Assembly: GCF_014836675.1 (NCBI RefSeq) | Contig: NZ_JACSQK010000009.1 | Span: 1-64,000 of the forward strand | Reading direction: 5' to 3' | From: Comamonas avium | GTDB lineage: Bacteria > Pseudomonadota > Gammaproteobacteria > Burkholderiales > Burkholderiaceae_C | Length of the DNA: 64,000 bases | Shown here: piece by piece, positions 50,290 through 60,441 of the stretch | Position numbering within the stretch: the stretch's first letter is position 1 | Layout: every line of letters starts with the position of its first letter | The notes under the pieces: model-generated | Database searches by the model: none | What the model saw: the letters and a program-made list of their open reading frames with translations, nothing else | Told to the model about the DNA's origin: nothing | Translations under genes and position numbers: made by a program

Positions 50290-52986
50290 TCATGCTAAAT
50301 CTTTACCCAGCGCACGTGTCACCACTTCGCGCACGTCGTTGCTCAAGTCGGGTTTGGCCGCAACACGTGCAATGGCTTCGCGGGCTGCCGTGCGATAGGG
50401 CTCAGCCAGCTTGCGCCAGCGGTCCAGCCCACGGGCCAGGCGGGCAGCGACCTGTGGGTTGATGGCATCGAGCTCCAGTACGCGGTCACTCCAAAAGACA
50501 TAGCCTGCAGCGTCTGCGCGGTGGAATGCTCCGGGATTGGCGCTGCAGTAGCTGAAGATCAGGCTGCGGGCACGGTTGGGGTTCTTCAGGCTGAAGTCTG
50601 GGTGCTTGAGCAGTTGCTTGACCGCAGGCAGCACATTGCCGCCACGGTCACACGCGCCAGCTTGCAGGCTGAACCATTTGTCGATGACCAGGGGCTCATT
50701 CCTGAACAGTGCGTGAAAGCGCTCCAGCGCGGGTTGGGCCAAAGTGGCTCCGCTGTAGACCAATGCTGACAGGGCGTTGAAGCGGTCCGTCATGTTGCCT
50801 GCATCTTTAAAGCGCTGGTATGTCTTGCCGGGCCAGAGTGTGTCAGAAGAATCACGTGCAGCCAGACACAGCATGAGCAGCGCGCTGCCAGTGAGCGAGC
50901 GACGCCCTGCAGATACGGGGTCTGGGCGGTATGCGCCGGTGTCGCTGTGTGCATCAAATGCCCACGCCCAGTCCGCCTGCAATGCCACAGCCAGTTGCTG
51001 GCGCATGGATTCGCGCACAGCGTGAATGCGCTGAGGGTCTACCACCTCGAGCTGCTCGGCCATGTAGCTTTCAGATGGCAGTGTCAGAACCAGATCTTTG
51101 TAGGCGGCATCCAAAGTCGGGTGGCGCAGCACATCGCGCAAGGCGCTGATGAAGGCTGCGGGCATGACATCAGATGCGACTTCACCTTGCGTGCGGATGG
51201 CTTGGAGTGCATAGCGCAGTGCCAGACGCTGGCCTGCTTCCCAGCGGTTGAAGGCGTCGGTGTCGTGAGCCAGCTGCGTGAGCAACTCTGCATCACTAAA
51301 GTCATATTCCAGCACCACCGGTGCACTGAAGCCGCGCAGCAGCGAAGGCACAGGCGCTTGTGCCACATTGGCAAACACCCAGGTTTGTTCTGCTTGTGTC
51401 AGCACCAAGGTGTGGCTCGATGAGGTGACGGCCTCTCCTTGCAACTGCAGGGGCAGAGCAGCGCCATCTTGCCCCAGCAAACCCATTTCAACCGGAATCA
51501 CAAAAGGCAGCTTCTCGGGCTGGTCTGCCGTTGCAGCGCAGCTTTGCGAGAGTGTCAGTGTGTATGTGCACGCCGTGGGATCGTACTGGCCGCTGGCCTT
51601 GACCAAAGGGGTGCCAGATTGGCTGTACCAGCGCTTGAATTGTTGCAGGTGCTGCGTCAGTGGGCTGGCAGGGTTGGCGTCTGCCATGGCCTGCACGAAA
51701 TCATCACATGTCACTGCACTGCCATCGTGGCGGTCAAAGTACAGTTTCATGCCTTCGGCAAAACCGTCACGGCCGACCAGGTTGTGCTGCATGCGCACAA
51801 CCTCAGAGCCTTTTTCGTAAATCGTAACGGTGTAGAAGTTATTGATTTCGATATAGCTGTCCGGGCGTACGGGGTGCGCCATGGGGCCTGCATCTTCCGG
51901 GAACTGCACCGTGCGCAGTACGCGTACATCTTCAATGCGCTTGACCGCACGGGCCGAAGGTGTGCCCGCCATGTCCATGCTGAATTCCTGGTCACGGAAA
52001 ACAGTCAGGCCTTCTTTCAAGCTTAGCTGGAACCAGTCGCGGCAGGTAATGCGGTTACCTGTCCAGTTGTGGAAATACTCGTGGCCCACCACGCTTTCGA
52101 CATTGGCAAAGTCAACATCGGTTGCGGTGGACTGACTGGCCAAGACGTACTTGGTATTGAAGATATTGAGGCCCTTGTTTTCCATCGCGCCCATGTTGAA
52201 GTCGCTGGTGGCGACGATCATGAAACGGTCCAGATCCAGGCTGAGGCCAAAGCGTGCCTCATCCCATGCGACAGAGTGCATGAGCGAGTTCATCGCATGT
52301 TCGGTTTTTTCCAGATCGCCGGGGCGTACATACACCTGCAGCAAGTGATCGCGGCCAGCGCGACTCTTGATTTTTTGCTCACGAGCAACGAGCTTGCCTG
52401 CAACCAGTGCAAACAGGTAGCAAGGCTTTTTATGAGGGTCAACCCACTTGGCAAAGTGACGGCCATCATCCAGATCGCCTTCGTCCACCAGATTGCCGTT
52501 GGACAGCAGCACCGGGTAGTCATTTTTACTGGCACGCAATGTCACGGTGTACATGGCCATGACATCGGGGCGGTCCAGGAAGTAGGTAATACGGCGGAAG
52601 CCTTCCGCTTCACACTGTGTAAAGAACGTACCTTCGCTCACATACAAGCCCATGAGCTTGGTGTTCTGGATGGGAGAGCAGGTGGTGAAAATTTCCAGAT
52701 CAAGGGGTTCATGCCCCTCGGGGAGGTTTTCCAAAACCAGCTGGTTGCCATCCATCTTGAACGAGCTGCCCCCGCCGTTGACCATCACGCGGGCCAGATT
52801 GAGCTCATCGCCATCCAGACGCAGTGCTTGCGCAGGTACGTCAGGGTTGCGACGGATGCGCATCTTGTTGAGAACGCGGGTTTTGGCCGGGTCGAGGTCG
52901 AATGCCAGGTCGACAGTTTCAATCCACCAAGCGGGGGCTTGATAGTCAGCCCGTTGAATGGCTGTGGCTTGTCCTTCACGCAGCAT
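50290..52986 (-). CDS. pepN: Aminopeptidase N
   Basis: 898 residues, usual length for bacterial PepN (M1 family). It removes N-terminal residues from peptides in the cytoplasm. The substrate-binding GAMEN motif is in FNMGAMENKGLNIFN, the Zn motif is VVGHEYFHNWTGNR (HEYFH) and the third ligand Glu is in LKEGLTVFRDQEF. The N-terminal beta saddle and the C-terminal helical domain (ending DVREVVTRALGKDLA) are complete. It lies 11 bases downstream of prfB on the same strand and may be cotranscribed with it. Confidence 0.97.
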   Translation of the reverse strand: MLREGQATAIQRADYQAPAWWIETVDLAFDLDPAKTRVLNKMRIRRNPDVPAQALRLDGDELNLARVMVNGGGSSFKMDGNQLVLENLPEGHEPLDLEIFTTCSPIQNTKLMGLYVSEGTFFTQCEAEGFRRITYFLDRPDVMAMYTVTLRASKNDYPVLLSNGNLVDEGDLDDGRHFAKWVDPHKKPCYLFALVAGKLVAREQKIKSRAGRDHLLQVYVRPGDLEKTEHAMNSLMHSVAWDEARFGLSLDLDRFMIVATSDFNMGAMENKGLNIFNTKYVLASQSTATDVDFANVESVVGHEYFHNWTGNRITCRDWFQLSLKEGLTVFRDQEFSMDMAGTPSARAVKRIEDVRVLRTVQFPEDAGPMAHPVRPDSYIEINNFYTVTIYEKGSEVVRMQHNLVGRDGFAEGMKLYFDRHDGSAVTCDDFVQAMADANPASPLTQHLQQFKRWYSQSGTPLVKASGQYDPTACTYTLTLSQSCAATADQPEKLPFVIPVEMGLLGQDGAALPLQLQGEAVTSSSHTLVLTQAEQTWVFANVAQAPVPSLLRGFSAPVVLEYDFSDAELLTQLAHDTDAFNRWEAGQRLALRYALQAIRTQGEVASDVMPAAFISALRDVLRHPTLDAAYKDLVLTLPSESYMAEQLEVVDPQRIHAVRESMRQQLAVALQADWAWAFDAHSDTGAYRPDPVSAGRRSLTGSALLMLCLAARDSSDTLWPGKTYQRFKDAGNMTDRFNALSALVYSGATLAQPALERFHALFRNEPLVIDKWFSLQAGACDRGGNVLPAVKQLLKHPDFSLKNPNRARSLIFSYCSANPGAFHRADAAGYVFWSDRVLELDAINPQVAARLARGLDRWRKLAEPYRTAAREAIARVAAKPDLSNDVREVVTRALGKDLA

Positions 52987-52997
52987 GAGTGCTTCCC

Positions 52998-54102
52998 TTA
53001 AACGCCTTGCTTGAGCGAGGCTTCGATGAACACGTCCAGATCGCCGTCCAGCACCTTTTGGGTGGCCGAGACTTCAACGTTGGTGCGCAGGTCCTTGATG
53101 CGGCTGTTATCCAGCACATAGGAGCGAATTTGATGACCCCAGCCCACATCGGTCTTGGTGTCTTCCAGTTTTTGCTGCTCTTCCTGGCGCTTGCGCATTT
53201 CGTAGTCATACAGGCGCGAGCGCAGGCGTTGCCAGGCAACGTCGCGGTTGCTGTGTTGCGAGCGGCCATCCTGGCACTGCACCACAATGCCTGTAGGCAT
53301 GTGGGTCAGGCGCACGGCGGAGTCTGTCTTGTTGATGTGCTGACCACCCGCACCTGAAGCGCGGTAAGTGTCGGTGCGTACATCAGCGGGGTTGATGTTG
53401 ATCTCGATCGAGTCATCAATTTCTGGATAGACAAACAGTGACGAGAAGCTGGTGTGGCGCCCGCCCGAAGAGTCGAAAGGTGACTTGCGTACCAAGCGGT
53501 GGACACCAGTTTCAGTGCGCAGCAAACCAAATGCGTATTCGCCTTCAACCCTGATGGTCGCGCTTTTGATGCCAGCGACATCGCCTGGCGTTTCTTCTTC
53601 TACCGTTGCCTTGAAGCCTTTGCGCTCTGCATACTTGAGGTACTGGCGCAGCAGCATGCTGGCCCAGTCGCACGCTTCAGTGCCACCAGCGCCCGCCTGA
53701 ATATCAATAAAGCAGTTCAGTGGGTCAGCCTCATGGCTGAACATACGGCGGAATTCCAGCTCTTCGATCAGTGGCCGAAGTTTGGCGGTTTCGCCTTCAA
53801 TGGTCTCCAGGCCTGCATCATCACCTTCTTCTTTGCTCATTTCAAAGAGTTCGGTGTTGTCTGCCAGTTCGGTGGTGAGCTTTTGCAGTGTCAGTACAAC
53901 GCTGTTGAGTGACTTTTGTTCTTTGCCCAGTTCTTGGGCTTTTTTAGGGTCATTCCAAACCGCAGGGTCTTCTAGCGATGCGTTGACTGTGCGCAGGCGT
54001 TCAAACTTTGCATCGTAGTCAAAGATACCTCCGTAGCTCTTCGGTCCGGGTGGACAGATCAGCGAGGGTGGCTTCGATTTGATTAACGCGTTCGGCTTCC
54101 AT
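52998..54102 (-). CDS. prfB: Peptide chain release factor 2 (with programmed +1 frameshift)
   Basis: Recognises UGA and UAA. Translation starts at ATG 54102 ([20 protein letters not shown]), reaches CTT-TGA after 27 codons (TGA at 54021-54019), and after a +1 shift continues as [19 protein letters not shown] to 52998, about 367 residues in all. Landmarks are the SPF tripeptide in [15 protein letters not shown] and the peptidyl-hydrolysis motif [10 protein letters not shown]. It must be annotated as a joined CDS. A single-frame call would give only a 280-residue fragment beginning at an internal Met. Confidence 0.96.
54018..54033 (-). other. prfB programmed frameshift site
   Basis: On the minus strand: CGGAGGTATCTTTGAC. 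A Shine-Dalgarno-like GGAGG sits 4-6 bases ahead of the slippery CTT-TGA-C, the canonical RF2 autoregulatory site. When RF2 is low, the ribosome slips +1 past the UGA. Confidence 0.95.
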
Positions 54103-54323
54103 GTGTATTCCTTGTTTGTCGTTGTGCCTGACAGTGTTGCGAAGTCTCAAACGGAGCCTGCACAAAAACTGCGGTAAACAGTGATTTTCGCATGTACAGG
54201 GAGGCTATGCCCCAATAAGGCAGATGTAGGCAGCCTCCAGCACTGACCTGTGCACCTGCAAAGCCAGTAATGCTGAATGTCTGACGTGGCGAACAGGCAG
54301 TTTTTTTGTGATCGCAGTGCTAC

Positions 54324-54358
54324 AAAAAAACGCCACACCTGTAGCAGGTAGTGGCGTT
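54324..54358 (-). terminator. Terminator after the FimV-like gene
   Basis: On the minus strand AACGCCAC-TACCTGCTACAG-GTGTGGCGTTTTTTTG: 6-8-bp stem with T7, about 30 bases beyond the stop of the FimV-like gene. Confidence 0.8.
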
Positions 54359-54387
54359 GGCGAGGCTCCTGTCGAGCTTGTTGGTGC

Positions 54388-56550
54388 TTATTGCCCTTTG
54401 TCCCGTGGCGGAGAAGCAGGCAGATCTCGCTCATCCATGGTGAAAAAGTCTATTTCTTCATCAATCGATGAAGAGTCAGTGGCAGGCGTTGGGGGAGCCT
54501 CAGTTTTTGAGGTGTCCCAATCCAAGGAGAGATCATCCACCAGCACTTCGCTGGGCGCAAAATGCGCCGGGCTCTGGAAGGGGGAGTCGTTTTGCAGGCT
54601 GGATGCGGGCAGCGGGGCATGCATTGGCGTTGCAGTCAGCATGTCCAGGTGCGCCTCGTGCAGGGGCAGCGGCGCGCTTGCCAGCGTTGCTGTGGGCCCA
54701 GGGCTGTTCGAAGATTGCATGGCTGGCGCTGGGGGGCTGTCAAAGGCAAGTTCTGGCAATGGAACTTCCAGCGGCGTCATGCGAACACGCCCCGGCAGTT
54801 GACCCCGGCTTGACGCAGGCGTTGTCTGCGCCACGTTGTAAAGCATGAGCAAATCATCAAACGCAGCAAGGTCGAAGCGAGTATTGGTTTCTGTATGGTT
54901 TGGAGCTGGGCGGCGAACAATCAGGTCGCGCATCAAACCTTGCACTTCATCGGTGGGCCACAAGGCTTCAATCTGGCCGAGAACTTCGGGGTAAGCGCTG
55001 AGATCTCGTCCTTTGCGCGAAAAGCCCAAGAAGTTAGGCACCTGGACATTGAAGTGTGCTTCGAATTTTTCGCGTACCTCTTCAAAAGCCTCTGTGCGGC
55101 TGAGGCGGTAGAGCAATTGCAGCAGCTCTATGTAAGCCAGGGGGGCTGAGGCCGCATGTTCGGCAATGTGTGCTTGCAGTATCTGAATGGCCTGGTCGTT
55201 TTCTCCGATCGAGGCGTAAAACTCAGCCTGTTCTTGAACATCAAACAATGCCTGTGCTGTCAGAACTTCGGCGATGGAGGGTAACGGTGGTGCTTGCTCG
55301 GCGGCAGGAGGGGGCGAAGCGGGTTGCTCAAACGCGGCATAAAAATCTGCCTCTTCAAGGTCTGGCAGTGCTGGTGCAGGCTGCGTATCTGTGCCAGAAG
55401 TGCGAGTGTCTGCGGGGCCGGCTTCTACGGCAGAAAAGGCACTTGCCGCTGGGGTGCTCTGGCGCTCGGCCTCGTGCAATGCCGGTACGGACGCGGTAGG
55501 GCGTGTGTCAACGGAGGCAGCGTGCAAGGAGTCTTCGACCGCCAATACGGTGTTGGCCCAACTGCTTTGTGCCGTTTGACGCTCTTTTTTAATGCGTTGC
55601 AGTAACCACGCGATGGTGGCAAGCGCAAGTGCCAGCAGCCCCAGCAGGATATGGACCCACAAGGGTAGATCCGGGTTTTGCGCCTGGACTAGCTGGCTTT
55701 GCAGGTTGGCAGTTGCTGCACGGTTGCTGGTCAGTTGCGATTGCATGGAGAGCAGCTGCTTTTCCAGTGCTTCTAGGCGTGTTTGGTTGGCATCCAGAAT
55801 GGCCTGCGTTTGCGTGTCGATCTCTGCGCTGGTGAAAGACTGCGCTTCACCCTGGTTCGGTGGCGTGCTTTCTGGCGGAGTGTCCAATCCGTCCAGTGGC
55901 TCAATGCGCAGGCGTGATTTTTCTGCGCTTGCAGGCGCGGCAGCGGGCTCTTGGGTACTTTCTTTGGGAGCCACTGGCTCGGCAATCACTGTTTGAGCAG
56001 CGGCAGCGGCAGCTGGGGCCAATGGCTGCGCCAGAGCTGCTGTGGGATTGACGGCTTTTTTTGCTACACGAGGTGCTTTGTTTGCTGCCGCTGTGTTTTT
56101 GACCGCAGCAGGGCGTAGAGCTGTAACTGCAGTTGCCGCTGGAGGGCTGGCTTGAATGGTGCTCAGGTCAATAGGCTCGACAGAGGCTGCTAGAGATTTT
56201 GGGGGATCTGCAAAGAAGGTGTAGCTGCGAGAAACTGCGTTCACGCAGCCGGCGCGCAGTTTCAGCGTGATCAAAGGTTCGTACACCGGTGCGGTGGAGC
56301 GTACACGCACAGACTTGTCTTGGGCGGTCACCAAGACTTGACTACCGGTCAATGCCGCATTTCCCATCCAGATTTCGGCAGTGATGCAACTGCTGTCGGC
56401 AGTTTGCCCGGCATCTGGTTGAATCGGAAACACCAAGTCAATCGGTGAGCCAAGCTGCACTTGCCCTTGTGTATTACCTAAAGACAGGGCGCTCACATGC
56501 GATGCGGCAGCGACGCTGCCAGCGAGGATGAGAAAGTCGCGAATTTTCAC
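54388..56550 (-). CDS. FimV-like polar scaffold protein
   Basis: 720 residues, likely start GTG 56550 (KIRDFLILAGSVAAASHVSA signal peptide); a GTG at 56589 would add 13. The N-terminal region LSLGNTQGQVQLGSPIDLVF is the FimV/LysM-adjacent signature. After it come an Ala/Pro-rich stretch, a coiled coil (ILDANQTRLEALEKQLLSMQ), one TM helix (LWVHILLGLLALALATIAWL), and a long acidic, low-complexity cytoplasmic part with a TPR-like block (EQAEFYASIGENDQAIQILQ). FimV organises type IV pili and cell-pole functions. Terminator follows. Confidence 0.85.
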   Translation of the reverse strand: MKIRDFLILAGSVAAASHVSALSLGNTQGQVQLGSPIDLVFPIQPDAGQTADSSCITAEIWMGNAALTGSQVLVTAQDKSVRVRSTAPVYEPLITLKLRAGCVNAVSRSYTFFADPPKSLAASVEPIDLSTIQASPPAATAVTALRPAAVKNTAAANKAPRVAKKAVNPTAALAQPLAPAAAAAAQTVIAEPVAPKESTQEPAAAPASAEKSRLRIEPLDGLDTPPESTPPNQGEAQSFTSAEIDTQTQAILDANQTRLEALEKQLLSMQSQLTSNRAATANLQSQLVQAQNPDLPLWVHILLGLLALALATIAWLLQRIKKERQTAQSSWANTVLAVEDSLHAASVDTRPTASVPALHEAERQSTPAASAFSAVEAGPADTRTSGTDTQPAPALPDLEEADFYAAFEQPASPPPAAEQAPPLPSIAEVLTAQALFDVQEQAEFYASIGENDQAIQILQAHIAEHAASAPLAYIELLQLLYRLSRTEAFEEVREKFEAHFNVQVPNFLGFSRKGRDLSAYPEVLGQIEALWPTDEVQGLMRDLIVRRPAPNHTETNTRFDLAAFDDLLMLYNVAQTTPASSRGQLPGRVRMTPLEVPLPELAFDSPPAPAMQSSNSPGPTATLASAPLPLHEAHLDMLTATPMHAPLPASSLQNDSPFQSPAHFAPSEVLVDDLSLDWDTSKTEAPPTPATDSSSIDEEIDFFTMDERDLPASPPRDKGQ

Positions 56551-56779
56551 AATAATTTCTTTACTGCCAAAGTGTTTGGGCCAAGGCACTGTTTAGCTCA
56601 AATAGTTCTGGTTCAACTGTGGGTGAACCTTTTTCACACTGGGGAGAATGTGCCGAATTGTCAGACTTGTGTCTTTGTTTTCTTGCAAGCACATGGCAAA
56701 AAACATGTCTGTTGTCGTAGAGGGACTAAATGTCAACCATTCATAACCACGCAAGTCGGTATATGGAGTGCATGGAAAT

Positions 56780-57808
56780 CTAGCTATTCAAACGCTGAAG
56801 CTGCTCGGCCAGTGATTGGATCGACTGTGGTGCACAGCCCTCGGCATCATTGCTGATCGTGACAAACGCAGTCTGACCTGCTTGGGTTATCCCGCGGATA
56901 GTGGACGCTAATACCGATCGCGTATGCGGGTCAGGTGTACGAAGCTCATTGAATGGCTGGTGTTTTTCCTGTGCATCTGCGTAGCCAAAAGGACCAAAAC
57001 AGTGGTTGAGGTTCCAGCGACAAACGAAAGGTGAGGGCCACAGTTTGCGCAGGATTGGCAGTTGTTGCTCAATGGGGGGCATTTTTCCGTGCAACCCCAG
57101 GCACATGGTGGCGTTGTGTGCTTTGAGCACTTGGGCAAAGCCATCTTCAAGCAAGAGGGGGTCTCGCACCTCCACCGCCACGATCACATGGGGCGCATGC
57201 TGCAAAGCCTGGCGTGTGGCGGCCAGAACCAGGCCCAACTGGTCAAAGAGCTGCTGGCTCTTGCACAGCAAATCCCAGGGCAAGGGGCTGAGCTGGTATA
57301 CAAGGACGCCCAGTTTGTCACCTAAGCCTTGCAAGGCGGGGGTGACAAATTGCTCGACTGCCAAAGAGGCATTTAAAAAAGCGCGATTGCGTTGCTGGCC
57401 TTTGCCCTCTTCGGAGCGAACCATGGCATCGGTGACTACGTTGGGGCACTTCACAACAAAGCGAAAGTCTGGCGGAACTTGGGCCGCCATTTTTGCGTAC
57501 TGCTCTACGCTCAACGGGCGCCAGAAAGAGCGGTCTACACATACGGTGCGCATGAGCGGGTGCTGGCTCAGTGCGGTCAAGCCTGTGCGCGATAGGACGG
57601 AAGCGTCGTAGGCGCCATCCCAGACCAGGCCTTCCCAGCCGGGATAAGACCAGGTGGAAACACCCATGCGCAGTGACAGGGGTAGAGATTGGGCCAAAAC
57701 ACGCAGCGTCTCGGTTGCTGGAGCCGGGAGTACGCCCTTGGCCTTTCGGGGCGGCGCAGAAGATGGCTGCGGTAACGCAGCATCTGTGCCAAACAGATCG
57801 TCTTGCAT
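56780..57808 (-). CDS. DUF72-family protein (YecE-like)
   Basis: 342 residues. The DUF72 barrel is visible: RMGVSTWSYPGWEGLVWDGA, MRTVCVDRSFWRPLSVEQY, FRFVVKCPNVVTDAMV, and the C-terminal RWNLNHCFGPFGYADAQEKH. A unique Pro-rich N-terminal 25 residues precede it. Function is unknown for the family although it is widespread; a TIM-barrel enzyme related to uroporphyrinogen-like folds has been suggested for structure only. Confidence 0.88.
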   Translation of the reverse strand: MQDDLFGTDAALPQPSSAPPRKAKGVLPAPATETLRVLAQSLPLSLRMGVSTWSYPGWEGLVWDGAYDASVLSRTGLTALSQHPLMRTVCVDRSFWRPLSVEQYAKMAAQVPPDFRFVVKCPNVVTDAMVRSEEGKGQQRNRAFLNASLAVEQFVTPALQGLGDKLGVLVYQLSPLPWDLLCKSQQLFDQLGLVLAATRQALQHAPHVIVAVEVRDPLLLEDGFAQVLKAHNATMCLGLHGKMPPIEQQLPILRKLWPSPFVCRWNLNHCFGPFGYADAQEKHQPFNELRTPDPHTRSVLASTIRGITQAGQTAFVTISNDAEGCAPQSIQSLAEQLQRLNS

Positions 57809-57976
57809 ATCAAAGAATAATTTGAACGATTTTGCAGTTCAACGCAGGTATGGCTACCGCTTCTTGCTATCAATTAAGTATGTATGCAATCGGTAACTTA
57901 AAGAAGGTAGCAAGCACTTGTGTCTATGGCACACTTGCCCGCTTCCGGAGAACAAGCGCCGCGGGGCGTGTAACGC

Positions 57977-60352
57977 ATGCAAAAAATCATTGGGCAGATT
58001 GCCACAGAGATCAAAGTCAGTGTGCAGCAAGTGAATGCTGCAGTGGAGTTGCTGGATGGTGGTGCCACCGTTCCATTTATTGCCCGCTACCGAAAGGAAG
58101 TTACAGGCGGTCTGGACGATGTGCAGTTGCGAGAGCTGGAGGCACGGCTGTCTTACTTGCGCGAGCTGGAAGACCGTCGTGGCACGGTGCTCAAAGCGAT
58201 TGATGAGCAAGGCAAGCTGACAGATGCACTGCGTCTGGCTATTGCCAGCGCGCCGACCAAGCAAGAGCTGGAGGACATTTACCTGCCTTTCAAGCAAAAG
58301 CGTCGCACCAAAGGGCAGATTGCCAAGGAGTTTGGTCTGGAGCCGCTGGCTGACATGCTGTTTGCGGACCCGAGCCTTGATCCGCACAAAGAGGCTGAGG
58401 CTTTTTGCAAGCCCGCCACGGTGCTGGATGACGGCAAGCCGGGCCCCGATTTTTCGACTACCTTTGCTGTGCTCGATGGTGTGCGCGACATTTTGTCGGA
58501 GCGCTGGGCCGAAGACCCGGCTTTGGTGCAAAAGTTGCGCGAGTGGTTGTGGGCCGAAGGCCTGCTGCGCTCCAAGAAGGTGGAAAGCAAGAACGAGGCT
58601 GATGCAGAGGTCGCTAAATTCCGCGATTACTTTGATTACGACGAGCCCATTGGCCGTGTGCCTTCGCACCGTGCTTTGGCGGTGTTTCGTGGGCGTGCAC
58701 TGGAGATTCTCGAAGCCAAGCTGGTGCAGCCGGTCGAGCCTGAAGTGGGGCAGCCAAGCCTGGCTGAAGGCCACATTGCCTTGCACCTGGGATGGAGCCA
58801 TGCCAAACGTGCCTCGGACGATTTGCTGCGCAAGTGCGTGGCCTGGACGTGGCGCGTCAAGCTGAGCCTGTCCACTGAGAGAGATTTGTTCAGCCGTCTG
58901 CGTGAAGATGCTGAAAAAGTGGCTATCAAGGTGTTTGGTGACAATCTGCGTGATTTGCTGCTGGCAGCTCCAGCAGGTTCACGTACGGTCATGGGTCTTG
59001 ACCCGGGTATCCGTACGGGCGTGAAGGTGGCTGTTGTGGATAGCAATGGCAAGCTGGTGGATACCGCAACGGTGTACCCGCACGAACCACGCAAGGACTG
59101 GGAAGGTTCTCTGCATACCTTGGCCAAGCTGGTAGAAAAACACGGTGTAAATCTGATTGCTATTGGCAATGGAACGGCCAGTCGCGAGACCGATAAGCTG
59201 GCTGCTGACCTGATCAAGCTGGCTGGGAAGGCTGAAAAATCGATCGAAAAGGTTGTGGTCAGTGAGGCGGGTGCTTCGGTGTATTCGGCCAGTGAATTTG
59301 CCTCGCAGGAGTTGCCAGATGTGGATGTCAGCCTGCGTGGTGCAGCCAGCATTGCTCGCCGGCTGCAGGACCCTCTGGCTGAACTGGTGAAGATTGACCC
59401 CAAGAGCATTGGCGTAGGCCAGTATCAGCATGACGTGAACCAGAGCGAGCTGGCGCGCCAGCTCGATGCTGTGGTGGAAGACTGTGTCAACTCTGTGGGC
59501 GTGGATTTGAATACGGCTTCGGCACCGCTGCTGAGCCGTGTTTCGGGATTAAGTGGTTCGGTTGCCAAGTCGGTGGTGCGCTGGCGCGATGCCAATGGCT
59601 CTTTCAAAAGTCGCAAGCAACTGATGGAAGTGTCTGGACTGGGCGCCAAGACGTTTGAGCAAGCGGCAGGTTTCTTGCGCATTCGTGATGGCGTGAACCC
59701 ACTGGACATGACTGGCGTGCACCCTGAGACCTATTCGGTGGTGGAGCAAATTATTGCTACCACTGGCAAGCCGGTCGATCAGCTGATGGGCAGAAGTGAC
59801 GTTATCAAGACCTTGAAGCCTGAGCAGTTTGCCAACGAGCAGTTCGGCGCCATCACCGTCAAAGATATTTTGGGTGAGTTGGAAAAACCCGGTCGCGACC
59901 CGCGTCCTGACTTTGTGGTTGCCCGCTTTAATGATGATGTGGAAGACATCAAGGACCTGAAAGAGGGCATGACGCTGGAGGGTACGGTGAGCAACGTGGC
60001 GCAGTTTGGCGCGTTTGTGGATCTGGGCGTGCACCAGGACGGTCTGGTACATGTCAGCCAGATGAGCCACAAGTTCATTGAGGATGCGCGCGAAGTGGTC
60101 AAGACGGGCCAGATTGTCAAAGTGAGGGTGCTGGAGGTGGATGCGGCGCGCAAACGCATCAGTTTGACCATGAAGCTTGACTCTGCACCTGCCCGCCGCG
60201 ATGGCCCTCGGGACAATCGCTTTGAGAGTGCGGGCCGTGGTCACAGCAGTGCGCGCAGTGGTGGCTCCGGACAGCCACAGCGCCGGGATGCGCCGCAGGC
60301 ACAAAATGCCATGGCTTCGGCGTTCGCCAAATTGCAGAGCCTCAAGAAGTAA
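57977..60352 (+). CDS. tex: Tex-family transcription accessory / RNA-binding protein
   Basis: 791 residues. Layout: N-terminal Tex helical domain (IGQIATEIKVSVQQVNAAVE, TVPFIARYRKEVTGGLDD), YqgF/RNase H-like domain (VMGLDPGIRTGVKVAVVDSN), helix-hairpin-helix units (GVDLNTASAPLLSRVSGLSG, FKSRKQLMEVSGLGAKTFEQ) and a C-terminal S1 domain (GMTLEGTVSNVAQFGAFVDL, LVHVSQMSHKFIEDAREVV), then a basic Gly/Arg tail. Tex binds RNA and RNA polymerase. No nearby partner; it is divergent from the DUF72 gene. Terminator follows at 60376. Confidence 0.96.
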   Translation: MQKIIGQIATEIKVSVQQVNAAVELLDGGATVPFIARYRKEVTGGLDDVQLRELEARLSYLRELEDRRGTVLKAIDEQGKLTDALRLAIASAPTKQELEDIYLPFKQKRRTKGQIAKEFGLEPLADMLFADPSLDPHKEAEAFCKPATVLDDGKPGPDFSTTFAVLDGVRDILSERWAEDPALVQKLREWLWAEGLLRSKKVESKNEADAEVAKFRDYFDYDEPIGRVPSHRALAVFRGRALEILEAKLVQPVEPEVGQPSLAEGHIALHLGWSHAKRASDDLLRKCVAWTWRVKLSLSTERDLFSRLREDAEKVAIKVFGDNLRDLLLAAPAGSRTVMGLDPGIRTGVKVAVVDSNGKLVDTATVYPHEPRKDWEGSLHTLAKLVEKHGVNLIAIGNGTASRETDKLAADLIKLAGKAEKSIEKVVVSEAGASVYSASEFASQELPDVDVSLRGAASIARRLQDPLAELVKIDPKSIGVGQYQHDVNQSELARQLDAVVEDCVNSVGVDLNTASAPLLSRVSGLSGSVAKSVVRWRDANGSFKSRKQLMEVSGLGAKTFEQAAGFLRIRDGVNPLDMTGVHPETYSVVEQIIATTGKPVDQLMGRSDVIKTLKPEQFANEQFGAITVKDILGELEKPGRDPRPDFVVARFNDDVEDIKDLKEGMTLEGTVSNVAQFGAFVDLGVHQDGLVHVSQMSHKFIEDAREVVKTGQIVKVRVLEVDAARKRISLTMKLDSAPARRDGPRDNRFESAGRGHSSARSGGSGQPQRRDAPQAQNAMASAFAKLQSLKK

Positions 60353-60375
60353 GCACTGGGTGTGTACAAAACGAA

Positions 60376-60400
60376 AAAGGCAGCAGTTGCTGCCTTTTTT
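60376..60400. terminator. Terminator between tex and the convergent Sel1-like gene
   Basis: AAAGGCAGCA-GT-TGCTGCCTTTTTT; the A-rich left arm and T-rich right arm allow function in both directions. Confidence 0.85.
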
Positions 60401-60441
60401 GTTTTTGCGGTTTTGTGTTTTGCTTTTTTGCTTCAGGTTTG

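Noticed and set aside
52069-53001. 310-codon open frame on the plus strand
   Set aside because: Antisense to pepN, no recognisable family or start signal.
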